The notes beneath the pieces are model-generated. The model was not told the origin of the DNA. It saw only the letters and a list, made by a program, of their open reading frames with translations, and did no database searches. Below, in pieces: positions 26,551 through 40,085 of a DNA stretch of 64,000 nt. Source of the DNA: Sipunculus nudus (taxonomy: Eukaryota; Annelida; Sipuncula; Golfingiida; Sipunculidae); assembly GCA_026874595.1 (NCBI GenBank), contig CM049313.1, forward strand, positions 79,166,659 through 79,230,658, in the 5' to 3' direction. A program made the position numbers and the translations under genes. Each line of letters opens with the position of its first letter. Within the stretch, counting starts at the first letter, position 1.

Positions 26551-29100
26551 TAAAAACATCAACATCACCACCTACCTGAACTCCTCACGTAACGTTTACA
26601 TCAATATCACCATCTACCTGAACTCCTCACGCAGCAAAATAAAAACATCAAAATCACCACCTACCTAACTCCATACGGTGCAAAATAAAAAAAATCAACA
26701 TCACTACCTACCTGAACTCCTCACGCGGCAAAAAAAACAACATCACCACCTACCTGAACTCCTCACGTAACGTTTACATCAATATCACCATCTACCTGAA
26801 CTCCTCACGCAGCAAAATAAAAACATCAAAATCACCACCTACCTAACTCCATACGGTGCAAAATAAAAACATCAACATCACCACCTACCTGAACCCCTCA
26901 CGCAACGTTTACATCAACATCACCATCTACCTGAACTTCTCACGCACCAAAATAAAAACATCAACATCAACACCTACCTCAACTCCTCACGCAGCAAAAT
27001 AAAGACATCAACATCACCACCTACCTGAACCCCTCACGCAACGTTTACATGAACATCACCATCTACCTGAACTCCTTAGGCAGCAAAATAAAAACATCAG
27101 CATCACCACCTACCTCAACTCCTCACGCAGCGAAAAAGAAATTTCCATCACCACCTACATGAACCCCTCACGCAACGTTTACATCAACATCACCATCTAC
27201 CTGAGCTCCTCACGCAGCAAAATAAAAACATCAACATCAAAACCTACCTGAACTCCACACGCGGAAAAAGAAAAACATCAGCATCACCACCTACCTGAAC
27301 TCCACATGCGGCGTTTACATCAAAATCATTATCTACCAGACCTCCATACGGAGCAAAATAGAAAAAATTCAACATCACCACCTACCTGAACTCCTCACCC
27401 AGCAAAAAAAAATCAACATCACCACCTACCTGAACCCCTCACGCAACGTTTACATCAACATAACCATCTACCTGAACTCCTCACGCAGCAAAATAAAAAC
27501 ATCAGCATCACCACCTACCTGAACTCCACATGCGGCGTTTACATCAAAATCACCATCTACCAGACCTCCAGACGGAGCAAAATAGAAAAATCAACATCAC
27601 CACCTACCTGAACTCCACATGCGGCATTTATATCAAAATCACCATCTACCAGACCTCCATACGGAGCAAAACAGTAAAAAATCAACATCACCACCTACCT
27701 GAACTCCTCAGGCAGCAAAATAAAAAAATCAACATCACCACCTACCTGAACTCCTCACGCAGCAAAATAAAACATCAACATCACCACCTACCTGAACTCC
27801 TCACTTAACGTTTACATCAATATCACCATCTACCTGAACTCCTCACGCAGCAAAATAAAAACATCAAAATCACCACCTACCTAACTCCATACGGTGCAAA
27901 ATAAAAAAAATCAACATCACTACCTACCTGAACCCCTCACGCAACGTTTACATGAACATCACCATCTACCTGAACTCCTCAGGCAGCAAAATAAAAACAT
28001 CAGCATCACCACCTACCTCAACTCCTCACGCAGCAAAAAAAAAATTTCCATCACCACCTACCTGAACCCCTCACGCAACGTTTACATCAACATCACCATC
28101 TACCTGAGCTCCTCACGCAGCAAAATAAAAACATCAACATCAAAACCTACCTGAACTCCACACGCGGAAAAAGAAAAACATCAGCATCACCACCTACCTG
28201 AACTCCAAATGCGGCGTTTACTTCAAAATAACCATCTACCAGACCTCCATACGGAGCAAAATAGAAAAAATTCAACATCACCACCTACCTGAACTCCTCA
28301 CCCAGCCAAAAAAAAATCAACATCACCACCTACCTGAACGCCTCACGCAACGTTTACATCAACATCACCATCTAAGTGAACTCCTCACGCAGCAAAATAA
28401 AAACATCAACATCAAAACCTACCTGAACTCCACACGCGGAAAAAGAAAAACATCAGCATCACCACCTACCTGAACTCCACATGCGGCGTTTACATCAAAA
28501 TCACCATCTACCAGACCTCCATACGGAGCAAAATAGAAAAAAATCAACATCACCACCTACCTGAACTCCACATGCGGCGTTTACATCAAAATCACCATCT
28601 ACCAGACCTCCATACGGAGCAAAACAGAAAAAAATCAACATCACCACCTACCTGAACTCCTCAGGCAGCAAAATAAAAAAATCAACATCACCACCTACCT
28701 GAACTCCTCCCGCAACGTTTACATCAACATCACCATCTACCTGAACTCCTCACGCAGCAAAATAAAACATCAACATCAACACCTACCTGAAATCCACACG
28801 CGGCAAAATAAAAACATCAACATCACCACCTACCTGAACTCCTCACGCAGCAAAATAAAAACATCAACATCACCACCTACCTGAACCCCTCACGCAACGC
28901 TTACATGAACATCACCATCTACCTGAACTCCTCACGCAGCAAAATAAAAACATCAGCATCACCACCTAACTGAACTCCACACGCGGCGTTTACATCAAAA
29001 TCACCATCTACCTGACCTCCATACGGAGCAAAATAGAAAAAAATCAACATCTCCACCTACCTGAACTCCTCACGCAACGTTTACATAAACATCACCACCA
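26551..29100. repeat. Less regular right edge of domain A
   Basis: No single period holds. A pair with CACGTAACG, ATCAATATC and CCATACGGTG is repeated about 140-170 bp apart (26,586 to 26,860). Variants already seen at 19,200-20,100 recur in shuffled order. Several private changes appear: CTCCTTAGG (27,073), GCGAAAAAGAAA (27,130), CCAGACGGAG (27,570), CATCTAAGTG (28,372). The last CTCCATACGGAG lies near 29,018. The density of private changes suggests weaker homogenisation at the domain edge. Confidence 0.75.
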
Positions 29101-29296
29101 ACCTGAACTCCTCACGCAGCAAAATAAAAACATCAACATCACCACCTACCTGAACCCTTCACGCAACGTTTACATCAACATCACCACCAACCTGAACTCC
29201 TCACGTAGCAAAATAAAATCATCAATATAACCATCTACCTTACTCCACACGCAGCGTTTACATCAACATCACCACCTAATTGAACTCCTCACACAG
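29101..29296. repeat. A/B junction element (196 bp), repeated inside domain B
   Basis: Here the array passes from CACGCAG/CACGCAACG monomers, through CACGTAGCAAAATAAAATC and CCTTACTCCACACGCAG, to CACACAG monomers. The same 196 bases recur without a difference at 34,823-35,018 (offset 5,722). The same order is also seen near 47,390, 49,157, 50,924, 53,683, 58,847 and 62,723, with small changes. The element therefore marks both the domain boundary and a recurrent part of the domain B HORs. Confidence 0.85.
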
Positions 29297-30081
29297 GGTT
29301 TACCTCAACATCACCTCCTACCTGAACTCCTCACACAGCAAAATAAAATCATCACCATCACCACTACCTGAACTCCTCACACAGCAAAATAAAATCATCA
29401 ACATCACCACCTACCTGAACTCCTCACACAGCGTTTACCTCAACATCACCTCCTATCTGAACTCCTCACACAGCGTTTACATTAACATCAACACTACCTG
29501 AACTCCTCACACAGCGTTTACCTCAACATCACCTCCTACCTGAACTCCTCACACAGCAAAATAAAATTATCAACATCACCATCTACCTGAACTCCTCACA
29601 CAGCGTTTACCTCAACCTCACCTCCTATCTGAACTCCTCACACAGCGTTTACATTAACATCAACACTACCTGAACTCCTCACACAGCGTTTACCTCAACA
29701 TCACCTCCTACCTGAACTCCTCACACAGCGTTAACATCAACATCACCACTACCTGAACTCCTCACACAGCGTTTACCTCAACATCACCATCTACCTGATC
29801 TCCTCACACAGCAAAATAAAATTATCAACATCACCATCTACCTGAACTCCTCACACAGCGTTTACCTCAACCTCACCATCTACCTGAACTCCTCACACAG
29901 CGTTTACATCAACATCACCGTCTACCTGAACTCCTCACACAGCAAAATAAAATCATCAACATCACCACCTACCTGAACTCCTCACACAGCGTTTACCTCA
30001 ACATCACCTCCTACCTGAACTCCTCACACAGCGTTTACATTAACATCACCACTACCTGAACTCCTCACACAGCGTTTACAT
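29281..30081. repeat. Left end of domain B, copied at 32,116-32,917
   Basis: About 800 bp, from CACACAGGGTTTACC to TTAACATCACCACTACC, recur at an offset of 2,835 bp. The right copy has small changes (CTACCTAAACTCC near 32,512, CCTCCCTG near 32,543). In both copies the segment carries CTATCTGAAC, ATTAACATCAACAC and CTGATCTCC variants. After 30,081 the copies part. Confidence 0.8.
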
Positions 30082-30859
30082 CAACAACACCACCTACCTG
30101 AACTCCTCACACAGTGTTTACATCTACATCCCCTCTTACCTGAACTCCTCACACAGCGTTTACATCAACATCACCATCTACCTTACTCCACACGCAGCGT
30201 TTAAATCAACATCACCAACTACCTGAACTCCTCACACAGCGTTTACATCAACATCACCTCCTACCTGAACTCCTCACACAGCGTTTACATCAACATCACC
30301 ACCAACCTGAACTCCTCACACAGCGTTTACCTCAACATCACCATCTACCTGATCTCCTCACACAGCAAAATAAAATTATCAACATCACCATCTACCTGAA
30401 CTCCTCACACAGCGTTTACCTCAACCTCACCATCTACCTGAACTCCTCACACAGCGTTTACATCAACATCACCGTCTACCTGAACTCCTCACACAGCAAA
30501 ATAAAATCATCAACATCACCACCTACCTGAACTCCTCACACAGCGTTTACCTCAACATCACCTCCTACCTGAACTCCTCACACAGCGTTTACATTAACAT
30601 CACCACTACCTGAACTCCTCACACAGCGTTTACATCAACATCACCACCTACCTGAACTCCTCACACAGTGTTTACATCTACATCCCCTCTTACCTGAACT
30701 CCTCACACAGCGTTTACATCAACATCACCATCTACCTTACTCCACACGCAGCGTTTAAATCAACATCACCAACTACCTGAACTCCTCACACAGCGTTTAC
30801 ATCAACATCACCTCCTACCTGAACTCCTCACACAGCGTTTACATCAACATCACCACCAA
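29752..30859. repeat. 554-bp tandem repeat x2
   Basis: CTGATCTCC (29,795 and 30,349) and the CATCCCCTCTTACC variant (about 30,128 and 30,682) recur 554 bp apart. The unit holds K-class monomers with AAAATTATC, an ACCGTCTACC variant, a TGTTTACATCTAC variant and a CCTTACTCCACACGC monomer. The first copy has AACAACACC where the second has AACATCACC. Confidence 0.85.
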
Positions 30860-31388
30860 CCTGAACTCCTCACGTAGCAAAATAAAATCATCAATATCAC
30901 CATCTACCTTACTCGACACGCAGCGTTTAAATCAACATCACCAACTACCTGAACTCCTCACACAGGGTTTACCTCAACATCACCTCCTACCTGAACTCCT
31001 CACACAGCAAAATAAAATCATCACCATCACCACTACCTGAACTCCTCACACAGCAAAATAAAATCATCAACATCACCACCTACCTGAACTCCTCACACAG
31101 CGTTTACATCAACATCACCTCCTACCTGAACTCCTCACACAGCGTTTACATCAACATCACCACCAACCTGAACTCCTCACGTAGCAAAATAAAATCATCA
31201 ATATCACCATCTACCTTACTCGACACGCAGCGTTTAAATCAACATCACCAACTACCTGAACTCCTCACACAGGGTTTACCTCAACATCACCTCCTACCTG
31301 AACTCCTCACACAGCAAAATAAAATCATCACCATCACCACTACCTGAACTCCTCACACAGCAAAATAAAATCATCAACATCACCACCA
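30775..31388. repeat. 307-bp tandem repeat x2
   Basis: TTACTCGACACGC occurs at 30,909 and 31,216, with CACGTAGC, CACACAGGG and ATCACCATCACC in the same order. The match ends exactly where the second copy turns to CACCAACCTG near 31,388. This is the shortest clean HOR in domain B. Confidence 0.85.
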
Positions 31389-33950
31389 ACCTGAACTCCT
31401 CACGTAGCAAAATAAAATCATCAATATAACCATCTACCTTACTCCACACGCAGCGTTTACATCAACATCACCACCTAATTGAACTCCTCACACAGCGTTT
31501 ACATCAACATCACCACCTACCTGAACTCCTCACACAGCGTTTACCTCAACATCACCTCCTACCTTAACTCCTAACACAGGAAAATAAAATCATCAACATC
31601 AACACTATCTGAACTCCTCACACAGCGTTTACCTCAACATCACCATCTACCTGAACTCCTCACACAGCGTTTACCTCAACCTCACCATATACCTGAACTC
31701 CTCACACAGCGTTTACATCAATTTCACCGCTACCTGAACTCCACACACAGCGTTTACCTCAACATCACCATCTACCTGAACTCCTCACACAGCGTTTACA
31801 TCAACATCACCACCTACCTGAACTCCTCACACAGTGTTTACATCTACATCCCCTCTTACCTGAACTCCTCACACAGCGTTTACATCAACATCACCATCTA
31901 CCTTACTCCACACGCAGCGTTTAAATCAACATCACCAACTACCTGAACTCCTCACACAGCGTTTACATCAACATCACCTCCTACCTGAACTCCTCACACA
32001 GCGTTTACATCAACATCACCACCAACCTGAACTCCTCACGTAGCAAAATAAAATCATCAATATCACCATCTACCTTACTCGACACGCAGCGTTTAAATCA
32101 ACATCACCAACTACCTGAACTCCTCACACAGGGTTTACCTCAACATCACCTCCTACCTGAACTCCTCACACAGCAAAATAAAATCATCACCATCACCACT
32201 ACCTGAACTCCTCACACAGCAAAATAAAATCATCAACATCACCACCTACCTGAACTCCTCACACAGCGTTTACCTCAACATCACCTCCTATCTGAACTCC
32301 TCACACAGCGTTTACATTAACATCAACACTACCTGAACTCCTCACACAGCGTTTACCTCAACATCACCTCCTACCTGAACTCCTCACACAGCAAAATAAA
32401 ATTATCAACATCACCATCTACCTGAACTCCTCACACAGCGTTTACCTCAACCTCACCTCCTATCTGAACTCCTCACACAGCGTTTACATTAACATCAACA
32501 CTACCTAAACTCCTCACACAGCGTTTACCTCAACATCACCTCCTCCCTGAACTCCTCACACAGCGTTAACATCAACATCACCACTACCTGAACTCCTCAC
32601 ACAGCGTTTACCTCAACATCACCATCTACCTGATCTCCTCACACAGCAAAATAAAATTATCAACATCACCATCTACCTGAACTCCTCACACAGCGTTTAC
32701 CTCAACCTCACCATCTACCTGAACTCCTCACACAGCGTTTACATCAACATCACCGTCTACCTGAACTCCTCACACAGCAAAATAAAATCATCAACATCAC
32801 CACCTACCTGAACTCCTCACACAGCGTTTACCTCAACATCACCTCCTACCTGAACTCCTCACACAGCGTTTACATTAACATCACCACTACCTGAACTCCT
32901 CACACAGCGTTTACCTCAACATCACCATCTACCTGAACTCCTCACACAGCTTTTTCATCAACATCACCTCCTACCTGAACTCCTCACACTGCGTTTATAT
33001 CAACATCACCATCTACCTGAACTCCTCACACAGCGTTAACATCAACATCACCATCTACCTGAACTCCTCACGCAGCAAAATAAAATCATCAACATCACCA
33101 CTACCTGAACTCCTCACACAGCAAAATAAAATCATCAACATCACCACCTACCTGAACTCCTCACACAGCGTTTACCTCAACCTCACCATCTACCTGAACT
33201 CCTCACACAGCGTTTACATCAATATCACCACTACCTGAACTCCTCACACAGCGTTTACCTCAACATCACCATCTACCTGAACTCCTCACACAGAGTTTAC
33301 ATCAACATCACCTCCTACCTGAACTCCTCACACAGCGTTTACATCAACATCACCTCCTACCTGAACTCCTCACACAGGGTTTACCTCAACATCACCTCCT
33401 ACCTGAACTCCTCACACAGCAAAATAAAATCATCACCATCACCACTACCTGAACTCCTCACACAGCAAAATAAAATCATCAACATCACCACCTACCTGAA
33501 CTCCTCACACAGCGTTTACCTCAACATCACCTCCTATCTGAACTCCTCACACAGCGTTTACATTAACATCAACACTACCTGAACTCCTCACACAGCGTTT
33601 ACCTCAACATCACCTCCTACCTGAACTCCTCACACAGCAAAATAAAATCATCAACATCACCACTATCTGAACTCCTCACACAGCGTTTACCTCAACCTCA
33701 CCATCTACCTGAACTCCTCACACAGCGTTTACATCAACATCACCGTCTACCTGAACTCCTCACGCTGCAAAATAAAATCATCAACATCACCACTACCTGA
33801 ACTCCTCACACAGCAAAATAAAATCATCAACATCACCACCTACCTGAACTCCTCACAGAGCGTTTACCTCAACATAACCACCTACCTGAACTCCTCACGT
33901 AGCAAAATAAAATCATCAATATAACCATCTACCTGAACCCTTCACGCAAC
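31389..33950. repeat. Mosaic of domain B monomers
   Basis: No one period covers this stretch. It joins pieces known from other blocks: the TAACACAGG segment, the TTACTCGACACGC segment (32,077), the copy of 29,281-30,081 (32,116-32,917), and a CACACTGCG segment (32,985) that recurs near 37,279, 38,791 and 44,896. Near 32,950 one monomer reads CAGCTTTTTCATC. No unique sequence was found. Confidence 0.75.
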
Positions 33951-36610
33951 GTTTACATCAACATCACCACCAACCTAAACTCCTCACGTAGCAAAATAAA
34001 ATCATCAATATAACCATCTACCTTACTCCACACGCAGCGTTTACATCAACATCACCACCTACCTGAACTCCTCACACAGCGTTTACCTCAACATCACCTC
34101 CTACCTTAACTCCTAACACAGGAAAATAAAATCATCAACATCAACACTATCTGAACTCCTCACACAGCGTTTACCTCAACATCACCATCTACCTGAACTC
34201 CTCACACAGCGTTTACCTCAACCTCACCATATACCTGAACTCCTCACACAGCGTTTACATCAATATCACCGCTACCTGAACTCCACACACAGCGTTTACC
34301 TCAACATCACCATCTACCTGAACTCCTCACACAGCGTTTACATCAACATCACCTCCTACCTGAACTCCTCACACAGTGTTTACATCTACATCCCCTCTTA
34401 CCTGAACTCCTCACACAGCGTTTACATCAACATCACCATCTACCTTACTCCACACGCAGCGTTTAAATCAACATCACCAACTACCTGAACTCCTCACACA
34501 GCGTTTACATCAACATCACCTCCCACCTGAACTCCTCACACAGCGTTTACATCAACATCACCACCAACCTGAACTCCTCACGTAGCAAAATAAAATCATC
34601 AATATCACCATCTACCTTACTCGACACGCAGCGTTTAAATCAACATCACCAACTACCTGAACTCCTCACACAGCGTTTATATCAACATCACCATCTACCT
34701 GAACTCCTCACACAGCGTTTACCTCAACATCACCATCTACCTGAACTCCTCACACAGCGTATACATCAACATCAACACCAACCTGAACTCCTCACACAGC
34801 GTTTATATCAACATCACCATCTACCTGAACTCCTCACGCAGCAAAATAAAAACATCAACATCACCACCTACCTGAACCCTTCACGCAACGTTTACATCAA
34901 CATCACCACCAACCTGAACTCCTCACGTAGCAAAATAAAATCATCAATATAACCATCTACCTTACTCCACACGCAGCGTTTACATCAACATCACCACCTA
35001 ATTGAACTCCTCACACAGCGTTTACATCAACATCACCACCTACCTGAACTCCTCACACAGCGTTTACCTCAACATCACCTCCTACCTTAACTCCTAACAC
35101 AGGAAAATAAAATCATCAACATCAACACTATCTGAACTCCTCACACAGCGTTTACCTCAACATCACCATCTACCTGAACTCCTCACACAGCGTTTACCTC
35201 AACCTCACCATATACCTGAACTCCTCACACAGCGTTTACATCAATATCACCGCTACCTGAACTCCACACACAGCGTTTACCTCAACATCACCATCTACCT
35301 GAACTCCTCACACAGCGTTTACATCAACATCACCTCCTACCTGAACTCCTCACACAGTGTTTACCTCAACATCCCCTCTTACCTGAACTCCTCACACAGC
35401 GTTTACATCAACATCACCATCTACCTTACTCCACACGCAGCGTTTAAATCAACATCACCAACTACCTGAACTCCTCACACAGCGTTTACATCAACATCAC
35501 CTCCCACCTGAACTCCTCACACAGCGTTTACATCAACATCACCACCAACCTGAACTCCTCACGTAGCAAAATAAAATCATCAATATCACCATCTACCTTA
35601 CTCGACACGCAGCGTTTAAATCAACATCACCAACTACCTGAACTCCTCACACAGCGTTTATATCAACATCACCATCTACCTGAACTCCTCACACAGCGTT
35701 TACCTCAACATCACCATCTACCTGAACTCCTCACACAGCGTATACATCAACATCAACACCAACCTGAACTCCTCACACAGCGTTTATATCAACATCACCA
35801 TCTACCTGAACTCCTCACGCAGCAAAATAAAAACATCAACATCACCACCTACCTGAACCCTTCACGCAACGTTTACATCAACATCACCACCAACCTGAAC
35901 TCCTCACGTAGCAAAATAAAATCATCAATATAACCATCTACCTTACTCCACACGCAGCGTTTACATCAACATCACCACCTAATTGAACTCCTCACACAGC
36001 GTTTACATCAACATCACCACCTACCTGAACTCCTCACACAGCGTTAACCTCAACATCACCTCCTACCTTAACTCCTAACACAGGAAAATAAAATCATCAA
36101 CATCAACACTATCTGAACTCCTCACACAGCGTTTACCTCAACATCACCATCTACCTGAACTCCTCACACAGCGTTTACCTAAAACTCACCATATACCTGA
36201 ACTCCTCACACAGCGTTTACATCAATATCACCGCTACCTGAACTCCACACACAGCGTTTACCTAAAACTCACCATATACCTGAACTCCTCACACAGCGTT
36301 TACATCAATATCACCGCTACCTGAACTCCACACACAGCGTTTACCTCAACATCACCATCTACCTGAACTCCTCACACAGCGTTTACATCAACATCACCAT
36401 CTACCTTACTCCACACGCAGCGTTTAAATCAACATCACCAACTACCTGAACTCCTCACACAGCGTTTACATCAACATCACCTTCTACCTGAACTCCTCAC
36501 ACAGCGTTTACATCAACATCACCGCCAACCTGAACTCCTCACGTAGCAAAATAAAATCATCAATATCACCATCTACCTTACTCGACACGCAGCGTTTAAA
36601 TCAACATCAC
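33951..36610. repeat. 981-bp HOR, about 2.7 copies
   Basis: CAGGAAAATAAAATC (34,119; 35,100; 36,081) and TTACTCGACACGC (34,617; 35,598; 36,578) recur 981 or 980 bp apart. The first copy lacks one 42-bp monomer (CCTAATTGAAC type) present in the second, giving a local spacing of 939. The third copy has a two-monomer duplication near 36,180-36,350 with CCTAAAACTCACC and lacks the TGTTTACATCTAC monomer. Each unit contains one island of CACGCAG/CACGCAACG monomers. Confidence 0.85.
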
Positions 36611-37061
36611 CAACTACCTGAACTCCTCACACAGGGTTTACCTCAACATCACCTCCTACCTGAACTCCTCACACAGCAAAATAAAATCATCACCATCACC
36701 ACTACCTGAACTCCTCACACAGCAAAATAAAATCATCAACATCACCACCTACCTGAACTCCTCACACAGCGTTTACCTCAACATCACCTCCTATCTGAAC
36801 TCCTCACACAGCGTTTACATTAACATCAACACTACCTGAACTCCTCACACAGCGTTTACCTCAACATCACCTCCTACCTGAACTCCTCACACAGCAAAAT
36901 AAAATTATCAACATCACCATCTACCTGAACTCCTCACACAGCGTTTACCTCAACCTCACCATCTACCTGAACTCCTCACACAGCGTTTACATCAACATCA
37001 CCGTCTACCTGAACTCCTCACGCTGCAAAATAAAATCATCAACATCACCACTACCTGAACT
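36611..37061. repeat. Linking stretch of domain B monomers
   Basis: It starts with CACACAGGGTTTACC, then CTATCTGAAC, ATTAACATCAACAC, AAAATTATC and ACCGTCTACC monomers, and ends in the CACGCTGCAAAATAAA variant. The part from about 36,770 matches 44,387 onwards at an offset of 7,617 bp, so it belongs to a larger duplicated tract that continues into the 1,512-bp HOR. Confidence 0.75.
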
Positions 37062-40000
37062 CCTCACACAGCAAAATAAAATCATCAACATCACCACCTA
37101 CCTGAACTCCTCACACAGCGTTTACCTCAAAATCACCTCCTACCTGAACTCCTCACACAGCGTTTACATTAACATCACCACTACCTGAACTCCTCACACA
37201 GCGTTTACCTCAACATCACCATCTACCTGAACTCCTCACACAGCGTTTTCATCAACATCACCTCCTACCTGAACTCCTCACACTGCGTTTATATCAACAT
37301 CACCATCTACCTGAACTCCTCACACAGCGTTAACATCAACATCACCATCTACCTGAACTCCTCACGCAGCAAAATAAAATCATCAACATCACCACTACCT
37401 GAACTCCTCACACAGCAAAATAAAATCATCAACATCACCACCTACCTGAACTCCTCACACAGCGTTTACCTCAACCTCACCATCTACCTGAACTCCTCAC
37501 ACAGCGTTTACATCAATATCACCACTACCTGAACTCCTCACACAGCGTTTACCTCAACATCACCATCTACCTGAACTCCTCACACAGAGTTTACATCAAC
37601 ATCACCTCCTACCTGAACTCCTCACACAGCGTTTGCATCTACATCACCTTCTACCTGAACTCCTCACACAGCGTTTACATCAACATCACCACCAACCTGA
37701 ACTCCTCACGTAGCAAAATAAAATCATCAATATCACCATCTACCTTACTCCACACGCAGCGTTTAAATCAACATCACCACCTACCTGAACTCCTCACACA
37801 ACGTTTACATCAACATCACCACCTACCTGAACTCCTCACACAGCGTTTACCTCAACATCACCTCCTACCTGAACTCCTCACACAGCAAAATAAAATCATC
37901 AACATCACCACTATCTGAACTCCTCACACAGCGTTTACCTCAACCTCACCATCTACCTGAACTCCTCACACAGCGTTTACATCAACATCACCGTCTACCT
38001 GAACTCCTCACGCTGCAAAATAAAATCATCAACATCACCACTACCTGAACTCCTCACACAGCAAAATAAAATCATCAACATCACCACCTACCTGAACTCC
38101 TCACAGAGCGTTTACCTCAACATAACCACCTACCTGAACTCCTCACACAGCGTTTATATCAACATCACCATCTACCTGAACTCCTCACACAGCGTTTACC
38201 TCAACATCACCATCTACCTGAACTCCTCACACAGCGTTTACATCAACATCAACACCAACCTGAACTCCTCACACAGCGTTTATATCAACATCACCATCTA
38301 CCTGAACTCCTCACGCAGCAAAATAAAAACATCAACATCACCACCTACCTGAACCCTTCACGCAACGTTTACATCAACATCACCACCAACCTAAACTTCT
38401 CACGTAGCAAAATAAAATCATCAATATAACCATCTACCTTACTCCACACGCAGCGTTTACATCAACATCACCACCTACCTGAACTCCTCACACAGCGTTT
38501 ACCTCAACATCACCTCCTACCTTAACTCCTCACACAGGAAAATCAAATCATCAACATCAACACTATCTGAACTCCTCACACAGCAAAATAAAATCATCAA
38601 CATCACCACCTACCTGAACTCCTCACACAGCGTTTACCTCAAAATCACCTCCTACCTGAACTCCTCACACAGCGTTTACATTAACATCACCACTACCTGA
38701 ACTCCTCACACAGCGTTTACCTCAACATCACCATCTACCTGAACTCCTCACACAGCGTTTTCATCAACATCACCTCCTACCTGAACTCCTCACACTGCGT
38801 TTATATCAACATCACCATCTACCTGAACTCCTCACACAGCGTTAACATCAACATCACCATCTACCTGAACTCCTCACGCAGCAAAATAAAATCATCAACA
38901 TCACCACTACCTGAACTCCTCACACAGCAAAATAAAATCATCAACATCACCACCTACCTGAACTCCTCACACAGCGTTTACCTCAACCTCACCATCTACC
39001 TGAACTCCTCACACAGCGTTTACATCAATATCACCACTACCTGAACTCCTCACACAGCGTTTACCTCAACATCACCATCTACCTGAACTCCTCACACAGA
39101 GTTTACATCAACATCACCTCCTACCTGAACTCCTCACACAGCGTTTGCATCTACATCACCTTCTACCTGAACTCCTCACACAGCGTTTACATCAACATCA
39201 CCACCAACCTGAACTCCTCACGTAGCAAAATAAAATCATCAATATCACCATCTACCTTACTCCACACGCAGCGTTTAAATCAACATCACCACCTACCTGA
39301 ACTCCTCACACAACGTTTACATCAACATCACCACCTACCTGAACTCCTCACACAGCGTTTACCTCAACATCACCTCCTACCTGAACTCCTCACACAGCAA
39401 AATAAAATCATCAACATCACCACTATCTGAACTCCTCACACAGCGTTTACCTCAACCTCACCATCTACCTGAACTCCTCACACAGCGTTTACATCAACAT
39501 CACCGTCTACCTGAACTCCTCACGCTGCAAAATAAAATCATCAACATCACCACTACCTGAACTCCTCACACAGCAAAATAAAATCATCAACATCACCACC
39601 TACCTGAACTCCTCACAGAGCGTTTACCTCAACATAACCACCTACCTGAACTCCTCACACAGCGTTTATATCAACATCACCATCTACCTGAACTCCTCAC
39701 ACAGCGTTTACCTCAACATCACCATCTACCTGAACTCCTCACACAGCGTTTACATCAACATCAACACCAACCTGAACTCCTCACACAGCGTTTATATCAA
39801 CATCACCATCTACCTGAACTCCTCACGCAGCAAAATAAAAACATCAACATCACCACCTACCTGAACCCTTCACGCAACGTTTACATCAACATCACCACCA
39901 ACCTAAACTTCTCACGTAGCAAAATAAAATCATCAATATAACCATCTACCTTACTCCACACGCAGCGTTTACATCAACATCACCACCTACCTGAACTCCT

Positions 40001-40085
40001 CACACAGCGTTTACCTCAACATCACCTCCTACCTTAACTCCTAACACAGGAAAATAAAATCATCAACATCAACACTATCTGAACT
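37062..40085. repeat. 1,512-bp HOR x2
   Basis: Markers 1,512 bp apart include CTCAAAATCACC (37,126 and 38,638), CACTGCG (37,281 and 38,793) and GTTTGCATC (37,631 and 39,143). The second copy begins at 38,574. Where copy 1 ends in CTCACACAGGAAAATCAAATC near 38,530, the next unit has CTAACACAGGAAAATAAAATC. The last part overlaps the start of the 1,465-bp HOR, which differs in length by one 47-bp monomer. Confidence 0.85.

Larger units (their letters stand above)
1..29280. repeat. Domain A: CACGCAG-type monomers
   Basis: Monomers here carry CACGCAG or CACGCAACG after the shared flank, a K-class core ending AAAAACATC, and a family of divergent monomers with ACACGCGG, ACATGCGG or CTCCATACGGAG. 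This domain is more varied than domain B. It is a mosaic of units of 0.13 to 3.6 kb, some repeated in tandem and some 4-9 kb away. Poly-A runs in some monomers vary from about 7 to 11, as expected from slippage. CpG is common (CACGC, CAACG, GGCG, TACGG), often beside TpG or CpA variants of the same position. No gene or mobile element was seen in it. Confidence 0.9.

Noticed and set aside
192-29501. Thirteen open frames of 66-141 codons on the plus strand (for example 3,408-3,833, 11,635-11,853, 27,530-27,808, 29,280-29,501)
   Set aside because: All translate the repeat itself. They begin at chance ATGAACATC, ATGCGG, ATGCAACG, ATGCAG or similar codons and end at the TGA of CCTGAAC after a frame-shifting monomer. 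Their products are repeats of YLNSSRSK- or LPELLTQ-like strings with no domain, and many are copies of one another.
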